A stretch of DNA of 64,000 nt. Origin: Vibrio neptunius (GTDB lineage: Bacteria > Pseudomonadota > Gammaproteobacteria > Enterobacterales > Vibrionaceae). The position numbers and the translations under genes were made by a program. Position 1 is the stretch's first letter. Every line of letters starts with the position of its first letter. This document shows positions 12,700-23,068 of the stretch, piece by piece. Location of the stretch: contig CP079859.1 of the NCBI GenBank assembly GCA_019339365.1, forward strand, positions 1 through 64,000. Reading direction: 5' to 3'. The notes under the pieces were generated by a model, which was not told where the DNA came from, did not search any database, and saw only the letters and a program-made list of their open reading frames with translations.

Positions 12700-13438
12700 T
12701 CATGGACGCGGCAGCGCTTTGTAATCAGGCAATACTCGCACAGGATCGAAATAGTTAAAGATCAACGCCTCCGCTTCCAGGATAAAAATCACAAGGAACA
12801 AAAAATACTGCGTAAGCAGTCATCTTGAGGGTGGTAAAAACTCAATTCAGCCGCATGCAGTTCAAGACGGTTGGAGAATTCAAAAGCTCTCCCTTGCGAA
12901 TAAAATTCATCTCCGACAATCGGATGCCCTAAAGCCTGCATATGCACACGCAACTGATGTGAACGCCCTGTAATAGGCAGTAACCTGACAATAGTGGTCT
13001 GCTCCTCCCGCTTCGCCACCTCAAATAAGGTTTGAGATGGCTTACCCTGCTCAAAACAGACTTTCTGCTTCGGCCGATTTGGCCAATCACAAATCAGTGG
13101 AAGATCCACTTTTCCCTCTTGTTGTTCAACCTGCCCCCATACACGAGCATAGTAGACCTTATGCGTGAGGCGAAACTGAAACTGTTTTTTTAACGCCGAT
13201 TCTGTGGGCTTGTTCTTGGCAAAAGCATTAAACCTGAAGTTGACATATCAAGACGATGAACCGGTTGGATGTCAGGATAGATGTCTTTCAATCGGCTCCA
13301 CATGCTGTCGTAATGCTCTTCAGCCCTGCCTGGCACAGACAAGAGACCCGACGGTTTATTCACCACAAGGATGCCTTCATCTTCAAATACTCGCTCAATC
13401 CATGGCTCGGTGGGAGGATAGTATTGCTGCATAGCCAT
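12700..13438 (-). CDS. rluA: RluA-family pseudouridine synthase (frameshifted)
   Basis: The enzyme converts uridine to pseudouridine in 23S rRNA and/or tRNA. The protein reads MAMQQYYPPTEPWIERVFED, then ILVVNKPSGLLSVPGR, then the catalytic motif HRLDMSTSGLMLL (Asp is the nucleophile) near 13250. After an indel near 13200 it continues with PITGRSHQLRVHMQALGHPI. Another indel near 12800 hides the true C-terminus NYFDPVRVLPDYKALPRP, which ends in TGA at 12700-12702. It therefore runs to within 30 bases of the dehydrogenase start. Restored length is about 245 residues. The RluA-type motif is clear. Whether it modifies U746 of 23S rRNA and U32 of tRNA, as E. coli RluA does, is inference. Confidence 0.85.
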
Positions 13439-13624
13439 AAAACATCTCAATCAGGTATAAAACGCAACCAGTATATCAGAGTCATGCCTGTGACGGCGTT
13501 TCCACATCCTAGTATGTTTTAGCTTTTTCATGTAAATAATATTTAACACATTGATTGCATGTGATATTCATACTTAAAGTTGACAAGAAATAATCAATAA
13601 CGACAAAAACATCAAGGAACCCAA

Positions 13625-14898
13625 ATGGAAACGATCTCCGCTTCAGAAAGCAAACCCAAATGCTCTCTGTCACAACTCATCCGTTCGCCAGGCCCAGGGA
13701 TCACGATGGCTGCCGCTGCGGTGGGAGGATCACATCTGGTGGCTTCAACCAAAGCCGGTGCAATTTACGGTTGGCAGCTAGCCGCACTCATTTTGTTAGT
13801 TAACTTTTTTTAAATACCCATTTTTCCGTGCCAGCATACAGTACACCATGGGAACAGGAGAAAGTCTGGTCGAAGGCTACGCCAAGCTAGGCCGACCTTA
13901 CCTATGGCTGTTTGTCGCACTCAGCGTCGTTTCTGGCGTCGTTAACACAGCCGCCTTACTCCTCTTCAGTGCTAGCTTGTTGGGTTACTTTATTCCTTTC
14001 GAGCTCTCGACTACGAGCTTGTGCTTAATCGTCTTAGCCACCTGTTTAACGATTCTGTTTGCAGGTCACTACAAAGCCCTCGACGCCTTATCCAAAATCA
14101 TTATGGCGGTACTGACCATCGCAACATTGACTGCGGTCGCTATTGCCGCAGGTAACCCCTGTCGAAGCGGCTCCCGCTTTTGAAGCGCCCTCACCTTGGT
14201 CCATTGCCGCTATCGGTTTTATTGTAGTAACCATGGGTTGGATGCCAGCACCGATTGAAATTTCCAGCCTGACTTCAATGTGGCTTAAAAGTCAGCAACA
14301 CCACCAAAAGGTAACGGCTCGTTCTGCTTTGTTTGATTTCAATGTGGGCTACATCGGTACCGCTATTCTGGCGATTGTCTTCCTTGCGCTGGGTACTTTG
14401 GTCTTACACGGCAGCAATATTGAACTATCTCAATCGGGTGTAGGCTTTTCACATCAGTTGGTTGGGCTCTACGCATCAACCATTGGAGAGTGGTCGCGTT
14501 ACCTGATTGCAGCCGTTGCGTTCTTCTGCATTTTTGGCAGTACGATTACGGTGATTGACGGCTACGCTCGAGTGATTTCAGAATCTCAACGACTACTGCG
14601 TAAGCAAAAAGAGATGAAGCATAAAGTGACTCAAGGTTGGATGTTACTTATCTCCGCAGCGGCACTGTCGATTATCGTATTCTGGGCGACAGCACTTCTA
14701 CCAATGCTTGATTTTGCGATGATTCTGGCCTTTATGACCACACCGTTTTTCGCGCTACTTAACTATATTCTGGTTTCAAAATCTCAGCTACCAGAACCTT
14801 TGGCGCTCAGCAATAAACTGAAATGGCTTTCTATCACTGGCCTTGTCTACCTGTTTGGTTTCTTGGCGGTATTTGTCTGGTGGAAGTGGCTGATGTAG
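13625..14898 (+). CDS. NRAMP-superfamily transporter with altered metal-binding motifs (frameshifted)
   Basis: This is a polytopic membrane protein of about 424 residues with eleven or so hydrophobic segments. The opening RSPGPGITMAAAAVGGSHL aligns with the first helix of MntH/NRAMP, and QYTMGTGESLVEGYAKLG matches the TM3-loop region. Canonical NRAMPs have DPGN in TM1 and MPH in TM6 that bind Mn/Fe. Here the positions read GGSH (after AAAAV) and MPA (in MGWMPAPIEI near 14240), so the Asp, Asn and His ligands are missing. Two indels, one at a T-run near 13806 and one near 14152, break the frame. It is divergent from rluA and convergent with rapA. Substrate may not be a transition metal; that is inference. 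Confidence 0.75.
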
Positions 14899-14914
14899 TC
14901 AAAATAGCGACCAA

Positions 14915-14944
14915 CAAAAAAGCGCCTTCAAATGAAGGCCTTTT
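14915..14944. terminator. Shared terminator NRAMP-like / rapA
   Basis: GCCTTC-AAAT-GAAGGC stem flanked by an A-run and T-run between the two convergent stops, so it may work in both directions. Confidence 0.7.
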
Positions 14945-14961
14945 ACTGCAAGTGACGTAAA

Positions 14962-17870
14962 TCAGTTGTGAGATACAACGATCATACGCAGAGAATCAAG
15001 TTGATATTGAGCTTGAGCAATGTAGCCACTCAGCTCTTTAATTTGCGCTTCAATCGCCGCCAGTTCTTCATCACGGATGTTTGGGTTAACCGCTTTCAAT
15101 GCTTGCAGTCGTTCCAGCTCTGCATTCAAGCTCGCCTGCATTTCTTGTTGCGCTTCTGCACGTACGGCTTCGACTTTTTCGACAATCAACGCTTCACCTG
15201 CGGTGATCATCTGATGAACCTGAGCCTGAACTGACGACACCAGTTTGGTCGCCATATGACGGCCTACCGGGCTAAGCTGGCGGTTAAAACTTTCAAACTC
15301 AACCTGCTGAGATAAGTCACTGCCTTTGCCATCCAACATCAAGCGGATTGGTGTTGTCGGCAGGAAACGGCTGATACCACTGCGCTTTGGCGCCTGAGCA
15401 TCAACTTTATATACCAATTCAAGCAGCATGGTGCCTACTGGTAACGCTTTGTTCTTTAGTAAAGATACTGCCGTTGCACCAACGCCTTCACTCATCAATA
15501 AGTCGATACCACCCTGAATCATAGGGTGCTCCCAACTGATGAAGTTCATGTCTTCACGAGACAACGCCGTTTCACGATCAAAGGTGATCGTCGCACCTTC
15601 ATAAGGCAGACCAGGATAACTTGGCACCATCATGTGTTCAGATGGCGTCACCACCAAGGCATTCTCCCCTTTATCATCCTGATTAAGGCCAATGGTATCA
15701 AACAGACTCAACGCAAACGTCACTAGATTGGTATCACCATCGGTAGCCGCAATCTTATCGACTATCTGCTGCGCTTTTTCACCACCATTGGAATGCATTT
15801 CCAGTAAACGGTCACGCCCTTGCTCAAGTTGAGATTTAAGCTCTTTATTCATCGCAGCAGACTCGCTGATCACATCATCGAGTTCGGTAACGTCACCTGA
15901 AGCGAGCATTTCAATCAAACGATCAGAGAACTTGTCATACACCGCGCGACCTGTCGGGCAAGTTTCAGCAAACGCATTTAGACCTTCATCGAACCAACGC
16001 GCCAGAATCGCCTGTGAAGTCTGCTCCAGATAAGGAACGTGAATATCAATATCACGACTCTGCCCAATACGGTCCAGACGACCAATACGCTGCTCAAGTA
16101 AGTCGGGGTTGAACGGCAAATCGAACATCACCAGTTGGTTTGCAAACTGGAAATTACGACCTTCTGAGCCAATTTCACTACAGATAAGGACCTGAGCGCC
16201 ACCCTCTTCCTGCGCAAAGTAAGCGGCCGCTTTATCGCGTTCCAGAATCGACATACCTTCGTGGAACACGGTGGCACGGATACCTTCACGCTCACGCAGC
16301 GCCTGCTCTAGCTGTAGCGCTGTGCTAGCACGAGAAGCAATAACCAAGATCTTGTCACTGCGCTTTTGTTTGATCTTCTCAATCAGCCAATTGACACGTG
16401 AATCAAACTGCCACCAGCTAGCATCATCACCTTCAAACTCTTGGAAGATTTCTTCTGGGTACAGATTTTTCAGCGCACGTGCTTCTGGGCTGATTTTGCC
16501 ACCAATCATGCCCGATACGCGCATAGACGTTGTGTACTGTTGAGGTATCGGCATTGGCAGTAGGTTCACGTTGCGCACCGGGAAGCCTTTAATCGCTGCA
16601 CGAGTGTTACGGAACAGCACGCGTCCGGTACCATGGCGGTCCATCAAGTTGTCGATCAGCTCCTGACGAGCTGCGGCTTTAGCTTCTTCTTCGCTATCGC
16701 TTTCAATAATGCGGAATAAAGGCTCAACATCCTGCTCAGACAACAATTCAGTAATCTGATTTTTAGCGTCATTCTCGAGCTGTTGGCCGGAGAAAAGCGC
16801 ACTCACTGAATCCGCTACTGGCGCGTATTGCTCTTCTTCCTCAACAAACGCTTGGTAGTCATAGAAGCGGTCTGAATCGAGCAAACGCAGACGGGCAAAG
16901 TGACTTTCACGTCCTAGCTGTTCTGGGGTTGCGGTCAAAAGGAGTACGCCTGGGGTACGCTCTGCCAGCCCTTCAACCACCTGATACTCACGACTTGGTT
17001 TTTCTTGACTCCATTCTAAGTGGTGAGCTTCATCAACAACCAGTAAGTCCCACTCACCTTCGAGCGCTTGCTCAAAACGCTTGCGGCTCTTGCGTAAGAA
17101 ATCCAGTGAACACAGTACATACTGCTGAGTATCAAACGGGTTATCTGAATCGGCAAACGCCTCAATACAGCGCTCTTCATCAAAAATAGAGAAGTGCAGA
17201 TTGAAGCGGCGCATCATTTCCACTAACCATTGATGCTGCAACGTTTCCGGTACCACAATCAGGATACGTTCCGCTCGGCCAGCCAGCACCTGCTGGTGGA
17301 TGATCATCCCAGCTTCAATGGTTTTACCTAGGCCCACTTCATCGGCTAATAAAACGCGAGGCGCATGACGACGACCGACTTCATGAGCAATGTATAGCTG
17401 ATGCGGATCAGACCCGCACGCATGCCACACAGACCACGCATCGGGCTTTTATGCTGCTCATATTGGTTCATCAATGCACGATAACGGAGCACAAAATTGT
17501 CCATTCGGTCAATTTGACCCGCGAACAATTTATCTTGAGGTTTGTTAAAACGAATTTGATTGCTGAGCATGATTTCGCGCAGCATCACCTCTTGCTCTCC
17601 GCTGTCTTCACGGGTGCCGATGTAGGCAAACAGACCTTGGTCCTCGACCACTTGCTCAATCTTAAGTGACCAACCTTGCTGACTGTCAACGACATCACCA
17701 GCGTTAAAGGTTACTCGGGTAACAGGCGCATCATTACGAGCGTACACTCGGTTCTCTTCTGAAGCTGCAAACATAAGTGTCACAGTGCGAGCATCCAGTG
17801 CTACTACAGTCCCTAAACCTAAATCGCTTTCTGTATCGCTGATCCAGCGCTGGCCCAAAGCAAATGTCAT
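14962..17870 (-). CDS. rapA: RNA polymerase-associated ATPase RapA (one frameshift)
   Basis: RapA is a SWI2/SNF2-type translocase that recycles stalled RNA polymerase. From the ATG at 17870 come N-terminal Tudor-like domains ([35 protein letters not shown]). Next are Walker [17 protein letters not shown] near 17320 and the DEAH box [10 protein letters not shown] near 17030. Motif III LLTATP follows, and helicase C motifs [17 protein letters not shown] and [17 protein letters not shown]. The tail ends ...[10 protein letters not shown]. One missing base near 17411, inside [20 protein letters not shown], splits the gene into two frames. Restored length is about 969 residues, normal for RapA. Promoter lies in the 470-base spacer shared with phoH. 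Confidence 0.96.
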
Positions 17871-18343
17871 GAATCGACTACCTCATCTGTTTAATTCAAA
17901 AATGGGTCTATTTATCTTAGTTGTTCTTGCGTGACTTGAAAGGCAACTGACGGGGAAGTAAATGGTCAGCAGTCACGCCAAAAAGGTCGCTCATATTACT
18001 CGAAGCTGTGATATTGGTCACGCACAAACACCTCAAAAACCAACAAATTTTTCTCTATCTTTTGCATGACATCAAAGTGTAAGAAAAGAGTGGCAAATCT
18101 AAAAAAGAGAGTTGGAAATCTGACTTATACTCACAGGTGAGAATGCAGACGATGGTGTCAATGTTTTGACTGGCACGAGAGATGCATTGTTTCGGATGAC
18201 GATCAATACGGGTTTGTAGCATATCAGCTAACCGACAGCGATCTCTGAGCGACTTAGCGACATGCTGCAAACAACCGCAGGTAGGCCATCATCACAAGCG
18301 ATTGTGAATGGCAAACAAGCCGCATCACGGCAAGGAGACGCTT
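17871..18343. promoter_or_regulatory. Long divergent spacer rapA / phoH
   Basis: This 473-base region has no supported gene. It contains the CRP-like site at 18007-18022 and a -10-like TATACT near 18130 facing phoH. A short reading frame on the minus strand (18055-18270) has no recognisable protein features. An AAGGAG site precedes the phoH ATG. The phoH leader may thus exceed 150 bases. Confidence 0.4.
18007..18022. promoter_or_regulatory. CRP-like binding site
   Basis: TGTGA-TATTGG-TCACG matches the CRP core TGTGA-N6-TCACA with one mismatch. It lies 137 bases from the rapA ATG and 322 from the phoH start. It was found by eye; binding is not shown. Confidence 0.45.
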
Positions 18344-19721
18344 ATGGGTGACACGGATCGGAAACTTTTTGTCCTAGACACCAACATCCTTCTTCATGAA
18401 CCTTTAGCCATCTATTCCTTTCAAGAACACGACGTGGTCATTCCAATGACCGTCCTCGAGGAGCTCGACCGAATCAAAGACAGCAAACGCGACGTTGCCC
18501 GCGATGCGCGAGTGGCCATCCGCGCCATGGAAGCTATGTTCAAAGACGCCACACCAGATGAAATCTCTGAAGGCATTCCCATCAATCGAGATAAGGAAAA
18601 TACCGGCCATATCTCTATTCTCGCCGATTTTGAACTGCAAGAGACTGTTAAGGCATTTGCAGACAAAGCCGGCGATAATCGCATTCTTAATGCGGTACTT
18701 TATCTGCAGAACAAACGAGCACCACGTGAAGTGGTTCTGATCACCAAAGACATCAATATGCGCTTACGCGCCAAAGGGGCAGGCGTTCGCTTCGTTGAAG
18801 ACTATCGTACTGATCAATTAATTGATGACGTTCAGTACCTAACTAAAGGCTTCCAACAAATCGAAGGTGACTTCTGGAGCAATATTGATGAGGTCGAGAG
18901 TAAGAACCTTGGTGGTCACACGTTCCATACCCTAGATCGAGAGCCTTTTGAACCAACTTACATTAATCAGTATGTGATTGATGAAGAGAGTGATTTCGCA
19001 GGGCGAGTGGAAGACATCACCCCTGACAAGGTAACACTGAAAGATCTCAGCCGCGAGCGTATGATGCATCGTCGAGCGTGGGACATCACGCCGAAGAACA
19101 TTTATCAAGGCATGGCGTTAGATGCCTTACTCGATCCTGATATTGATTTGGTGATTCTAACGGGGGCTGCGGGCAGTGGTAAAACGCTACTTGCTATGGC
19201 GTCCGCTTTAGAGCAAACCATTGAACACGGTATGTTTGACAAGATCATCGTCACACGTAATACGCCAGATATCGGCGAATCGATTGGCTTCTTGCCTGGC
19301 AGTGAGGAGGAAAAAATGCTGCCTTGGTTAGCGGCGGTAACGGACACACTGGAAGCGCTACATAAGCACGACCACTGTACTGAAGGCTCATTGAAGTACA
19401 TCTGTGACAAAGCCAATATACAGTTTAAGTCGATAAACTTTATGCGTGGCCGCTCAATCCAAAACGCGTTTGTCTTACTGGATGAGTGTCAGAACCTGAC
19501 CGCTTCGCAAATCAAAACCATCATTACTCGCTGTGGTGAAGGCACTAAGATAGTCTGCTCGGGTAACCTGGCGCAGATTGACTCCCACTACCTCACCCCC
19601 TGTTACCTCAGGATTGACTTACATGGTGGAGCGCTTCAAGAACTTCGAAGGCAGCGCTAATGTCCACCTAAATGGCGTCGTTCGCAGCCGTCTAGCTGAG
19701 TTTGCAGAAGAGAATTTATAA
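18344..19721 (+). CDS. PhoH-family PIN-ATPase (PhoH2-like; frameshift near 3' end)
   Basis: An N-terminal PIN nuclease-type domain (KLFVLDTNILLHEP, then VIPMTVLEELDRIKDSKRD) is joined to a C-terminal PhoH ATPase domain. The latter has Walker A LTGAAGSGKTLLAMA near 19160 and Walker B FVLLDECQNLTASQIKT near 19480. PIN-PhoH proteins (PhoH2) couple RNA cleavage to helicase activity and are often toxin-antitoxin derived; here no separate antitoxin gene is obvious. The ATG at 18344 was chosen for its AAGGAG site. An indel near 19590 breaks the end. The restored tail is MVERFKNFEGSANVHLNG...RLAEFAEENL with TAA at 19719-19721, about 459 residues. Confidence 0.9.
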
Positions 19722-19723
19722 TC

Positions 19724-19762
19724 AAAAAAAAGCGGGATATTATTTACATCCCGCCATTTTAT
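19724..19762 (+). terminator. Terminator after phoH
   Basis: GCGGGAT / ATCCCGC stem with an A-run before and T-rich tail after, a few bases from the restored phoH stop. Confidence 0.75.
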
Positions 19763-19780
19763 TGAAATAATTATTCACAA
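19761..19780. promoter_or_regulatory. Candidate ARG box upstream of argF
   Basis: ATTGAAATAATTATTCACAA resembles the ArgR operator TGAAT-N4-ATTCA but carries one base too many in the left half. Removing an A gives a perfect 14-base core. Because single-base insertions occur elsewhere in this assembly, including two in the adjacent argF, the extra base may be an error. It lies 61-80 bases before the argF ATG. Confidence 0.45.
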
Positions 19781-19840
19781 ACAGCACTTAACTATGTTTA
19801 ACTAGTCCTATTAAAATAATGAGCAATGAAGGACTGAAGC

Positions 19841-20845
19841 ATGGCTTTCAATCTACGTAACCGAAATTTCCTTAAGCTTCTCGATTTCACCCCAAAAGAG
19901 ATTCAGTTTTTACTCGATTCATCTGCGGATCTTAAGAAGGCAAAATACGCGGGCACAGAACAGAAAAAAGCTCGTTGGTAAAAACATCGCCCTGATCTTT
20001 GAAAAGCCTCTACTCGCACCCGATGCGCATTTGAAGTAGCCGCTTTCGATCAAGGCGCACAAGTTTCTTACATCGGCCCATCCGGTTCACAGATCGGTCA
20101 CAAAGAGTCGATGAAGGACACCGCGCGTGTATTAGGCAGAATGTATGACGGGATTGAATACCGAGGGTTCGGCCAAGAAGTCGTAGAAGAGCTGGGGCAA
20201 TACGCTGGTGTACCTGTTTGGAACGGTTTGACCAACGAATTTCACCCCACTCAAATATTGGCCGATTTTCTCACCATGATTGAACACGGTCGCGGTAAGC
20301 TGCTCCATGAAATCAAGTTTGCTTATTTAGGCGATGCACGCAACAACATGGGTAACTCTCTATTGGTGGGGGCTGCCAAAATGGGCATGGATATTCGTCT
20401 TGTCGCCCCTAAAGCTTTCTGGCCAGAAAAGGAACTGGTGGCAAACTGCCAACTGATTGCTCTACAAACAGGGGCAAAAATCACGCTGACTGAAAGCGTT
20501 GATCAAGGGGTTAAAGATTGCGACTTCCTGTATACTGACGTGTGGGTTTCGATGGGCGAAGCTCCAGAAGCTTGGGATGAGCGAGTTACTCAAATGAAGC
20601 CTTATCAAGTGAATATGGAAACCCTAGATAAAACCGGTAACCCGCAAGTCAAGTTCATGCATTGCTTACCGGCATTTCATAATGATGAAACCACCATAGG
20701 TAAGGAAGTAGCCGACAAATACGGAATGAATGGTCTAGAAGTGACTGAAGAAGTGTTCGAGTCTGACCACTCGATTGTGTTTGATGAAGCAGAGAACCGT
20801 ATGCATACGATTAAAGCTGTGATGGTCGCAACACTCGGTTCATAA
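19841..20845 (+). CDS. argF: Ornithine carbamoyltransferase (two frameshifts near 5' end)
   Basis: The enzyme joins carbamoyl phosphate and ornithine to citrulline in arginine synthesis. It is read from the ATG at 19841 ([20 protein letters not shown]). The carbamoyl-phosphate motif STRTR near 20015 is hidden by a missing G. An extra A near 19972 shifts the frame just before. Downstream is a clean frame with [10 protein letters not shown], the ornithine-binding [12 protein letters not shown] region and [11 protein letters not shown] with the conserved Cys. Length is 334 residues, typical. The ARG-box-like site upstream and absence of an adjacent carbamate kinase gene favour the anabolic role over the catabolic arcB role. 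It is followed by pyrL-pyrBI, another carbamoyl-phosphate consumer. Confidence 0.93.
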
Positions 20846-20885
20846 CACCAACAAAAATTGCACAGTAAAGCTTCGATGTAATCGC

Positions 20886-20913
20886 TTGCGTTAACAAATC
20901 TTCAGCGTATAAT
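20886..20913 (+). promoter_or_regulatory. pyrLBI promoter
   Basis: TTGCGT and TATAAT separated by 16 bases, followed by a GC-rich GCTCGGC discriminator. It lies 32 bases before the leader-peptide ATG. This matches a strong sigma-70 promoter and the kind of nucleotide-sensitive start region known for pyrBI. Confidence 0.75.
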
Positions 20914-20944
20914 GCTCGGCAATTTGTCTGGAGGTAGTGACCAA

Positions 20945-21037
20945 ATGCCACGTAAAACGTGTTCTACAAAACGATTTACATTAGGTAAGCCAAAACGCTT
21001 ACTGGCTGGTCTTTTTACTATTTCCACCGATTTTTAA
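20945..21037 (+). CDS. pyrL: pyrBI leader peptide (PyrL-type)
   Basis: This is a 30-residue reading frame MPRKTCSTKRFTLG...GLFTISTDF preceded by GGAGG at 20930. Its TAA overlaps the first bases of the attenuator stem. A U-rich stretch (CTTTTT near 21021) in the coding part can act as the UTP-sensitive pause. In enteric bacteria, low UTP slows polymerase so that a coupled ribosome reaches the end of pyrL and prevents terminator folding. The architecture here is the same, although the peptide sequence is too short to prove homology. It is too short for ordinary gene finders. Confidence 0.82.
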   Translation: MPRKTCSTKRFTLGKPKRLLAGLFTISTDF

Positions 21038-21062
21038 AGCCTCCCTATTGGGAGGCTTTTTT
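21036..21062 (+). terminator. pyrBI attenuator
   Basis: AAAGCCTCCC-TATT-GGGAGGCTTTTTT is a strong intrinsic terminator whose stem starts in the pyrL stop codon. It lies 31 bases before the pyrB start, as expected for a UTP-sensitive attenuator. Confidence 0.9.
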
Positions 21063-21092
21063 ATTGCCTAAATTGCAGATGGGACGATGATT

Positions 21093-22022
21093 ATGACGAA
21101 CACGCTTTATAACAAGCACATTATCTCAATTCCTGAGCTTTCTCGTGAAGAGCTGGAACTGATTGTCAAAACCGCAGGTCAACTCAAAGCAGAGCCTAAT
21201 CCTGAGCTTATCAAGAATAAGGTGATTGCCAGCTGCTTCTTTGAACCCTCTACCCGTACTCGTCTGTCTTTTGAAACCGCTATCCAACGTGTCGGTGGCA
21301 GCGTGATTGGTTTTGATAATGGCGGTAACACTTCGCTAGCCAAAAAAGGAGAAACCTTATCTGACTCAGTTCAGGTTATCTCTTCTTATGTCGATGCATT
21401 TGTTATGCGTCATCCACAGGAAGGCGCTGCACGATTAGCTTCTGAATTCTCCAGTGGTGTACCGGTCATCAACGCGGGTGACGGAGCGAACCAACACCCC
21501 ACACAAACTCTGCTCGATCTGTTCTCAATTGCCGAAACACAAGGCCGTCTTGATAACCTCAACGTTGCCTTTGTTGGTGACCTGAAATATGGCCGTACTG
21601 TTCACTCTCTGACACAGGCCCTAGCAAAGTTTAACAATGTTCGCTTCTACTTCATCGCTCCAGAGGCACTGGCGATGCCAGATTATATTTGTGAAGAGTT
21701 GGATGAAGCTGGCATTGAATACAGCATGCATACGGACATGGAAACTGTCATCCCTGAGCTGGACGTGTTGTATATGACCCGTGTTCAGAAAGAACGCTTT
21801 GATGAGTCGGAATACGCGCACATCAAATCTGCCTACATCCTCACTGCAGCCCTGCTAGAAGGTGCGCGCGACAACCTAAAAGTGCTCCACCCACTGCCTC
21901 GTGTGGATGAAATCACGGTTGACGTCGATAAAACGCCACACGCCTATTACTTTGAACAGGCTGAAAATGGCGTCTATGCGCGTGAGGCCCTACTTGCCCT
22001 TGTTTTAAACCAATCACTGTAA
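21093..22022 (+). CDS. pyrB: Aspartate carbamoyltransferase catalytic subunit
   Basis: PyrB makes carbamoyl-aspartate, the first committed pyrimidine step, as the catalytic trimers of the PyrB6-PyrI6 holoenzyme. The ATG at 21093 ([13 protein letters not shown]) is preferred because GGGACGA is 6-8 bases upstream; an in-frame ATG at 21087 is too close. Motifs are the carbamoyl-phosphate site [34 protein letters not shown] and the aspartate-side HPLPRVDEI. Length is 309 residues, as in E. coli. It is followed after 14 bases by pyrI and controlled by the pyrL attenuator. Confidence 0.97.
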   Translation: MTNTLYNKHIISIPELSREELELIVKTAGQLKAEPNPELIKNKVIASCFFEPSTRTRLSFETAIQRVGGSVIGFDNGGNTSLAKKGETLSDSVQVISSYVDAFVMRHPQEGAARLASEFSSGVPVINAGDGANQHPTQTLLDLFSIAETQGRLDNLNVAFVGDLKYGRTVHSLTQALAKFNNVRFYFIAPEALAMPDYICEELDEAGIEYSMHTDMETVIPELDVLYMTRVQKERFDESEYAHIKSAYILTAALLEGARDNLKVLHPLPRVDEITVDVDKTPHAYYFEQAENGVYAREALLALVLNQSL

Positions 22023-22036
22023 TCGGGAGAATCATC

Positions 22037-22498
22037 ATGGCTAAAGAAACTCAATTGCAGGTTGAAGCAATCAAAAACGGCACCGTTATTGACCACATCC
22101 CAGCTCAGATTGGTATTAAAGTTCTCAAACTATTTTCAATGGATAAGTCAGAGCAGCGCGTCACTGTTGGCCTCAATTTGCCGTCTTCGGCCCTCGGCCA
22201 TAAAGACCTGCTTAAGATTGAAAATGTCTTTATCACTGAAGAGCAGGCAAGCAAACTTGCCTTGTACGCACCACATGCCACAGTTAACCAAATCGAAAAC
22301 TACGAGGTTGTGAAGAAGCTGGCTCTCGATTTACCAGAACAGATCAACAACGTCTTTGAATGCCCAAACAGTAACTGCATTACCCACGATGAACCTGTAG
22401 AAACTAGCTTTAAAGTATTCGAGAAGAAAGATAACGTTCGATTAAAATGTAAGTATTGTGAAAAAGTCTTCTCACGAGAAATCGTCACTGAGCGTTAA
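22037..22498 (+). CDS. pyrI: Aspartate carbamoyltransferase regulatory subunit
   Basis: PyrI binds CTP/ATP and couples the catalytic trimers allosterically. The N-terminal nucleotide-binding domain contains [19 protein letters not shown]. The C-terminal zinc domain has the four cysteines FECPNSNCI and [10 protein letters not shown], with usual spacing. Length 153 residues, complete. It has a GGGAGAA ribosome site and is co-transcribed with pyrB. A terminator follows at 22523. Confidence 0.97.
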   Translation: MAKETQLQVEAIKNGTVIDHIPAQIGIKVLKLFSMDKSEQRVTVGLNLPSSALGHKDLLKIENVFITEEQASKLALYAPHATVNQIENYEVVKKLALDLPEQINNVFECPNSNCITHDEPVETSFKVFEKKDNVRLKCKYCEKVFSREIVTER

Positions 22499-22522
22499 TC
22501 ATCTATTAATCATAAATTATCT

Positions 22523-22555
22523 ATCCCTGCTCTCTGCTAGCAGGGATTTTTCTTT
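22523..22555 (+). terminator. Terminator after pyrI
   Basis: ATCCCTGCT / AGCAGGGAT stem with a TTTTTCTTT tail, 25 bases after the pyrI stop. It separates pyrBI from ridA, so ridA probably has its own promoter. Confidence 0.85.
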
Positions 22556-22623
22556 ACGCCGCCGAGCTTTCACGGCACACTGATTTCCCTTAATTACGTT
22601 AACCCCAACAGATGGAACATAAT

Positions 22624-23013
22624 ATGACTAAAGTACTTCATACAGAATCCGCTCCTGCTGCTATTGGCCCATATGTACAAGGTGTAGACCTAGGTAACAT
22701 GGTACTGACCTCAGGTCAGATCCCGGTAAACCCTGCAACAGGTGAAGTATCAGCAGACATCTCTGAGCAAGCTCGTCAGTCTCTGGATAACGTAAAAGCG
22801 GTGGTTGAAGCATCTGGCTTGTCTGTTACTGACATCGTTAAAATGACGGTTTTCGTCAAAGACCTCAATGACTTTGGCACAGTTAACGAAGTGTATGGTC
22901 AATTCTTCGATGAGCATAATGTGTCAAACTACCCTGCTCGTTCATGTGTAGAAGTGGCTCGTCTACCTAAAGATGTAGGTATCGAAATTGAAGCGATTGC
23001 TGTTCGTAAGTAA
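22624..23013 (+). CDS. ridA: 2-iminobutanoate/2-iminopropanoate deaminase RidA
   Basis: RidA hydrolyses reactive enamine/imine intermediates released by PLP enzymes, protecting e.g. isoleucine synthesis. The ATG at 22624 (MTKVLHTESAPAAIGPYVQG) aligns with the known start. The ATG at 22612 lacks a site at proper distance. Conserved features are LTSGQIPVNPATGE, the substrate-binding Arg in NYPARSCVEVARLP, and the final Glu-containing IEIEAIAVRK. Length 129 residues. The pyrBI-ridA neighbourhood is common in gammaproteobacteria. Confidence 0.96.
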   Translation: MTKVLHTESAPAAIGPYVQGVDLGNMVLTSGQIPVNPATGEVSADISEQARQSLDNVKAVVEASGLSVTDIVKMTVFVKDLNDFGTVNEVYGQFFDEHNVSNYPARSCVEVARLPKDVGIEIEAIAVRK

Positions 23014-23027
23014 TTTTCGAATACCAT

Positions 23028-23057
23028 AAAAAAGCGAGCTTAATGCTCGCTTTTTTT
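23028..23057. terminator. Bidirectional terminator ridA / small gene
   Basis: AAAAAAGCGAGC-TTAAT-GCTCGCTTTTTTT lies between the convergent ridA and the 63-residue gene. A- and T-runs on both sides allow use on both strands. Confidence 0.88.
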
Positions 23058-23068
23058 ACGCTAGAAAA

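Noticed and set aside
18055..18270. 71-codon minus-strand reading frame between rapA and phoH
   Set aside because: It has no ribosome site of note and no recognisable domain, and it covers the likely phoH promoter and leader. More likely chance.
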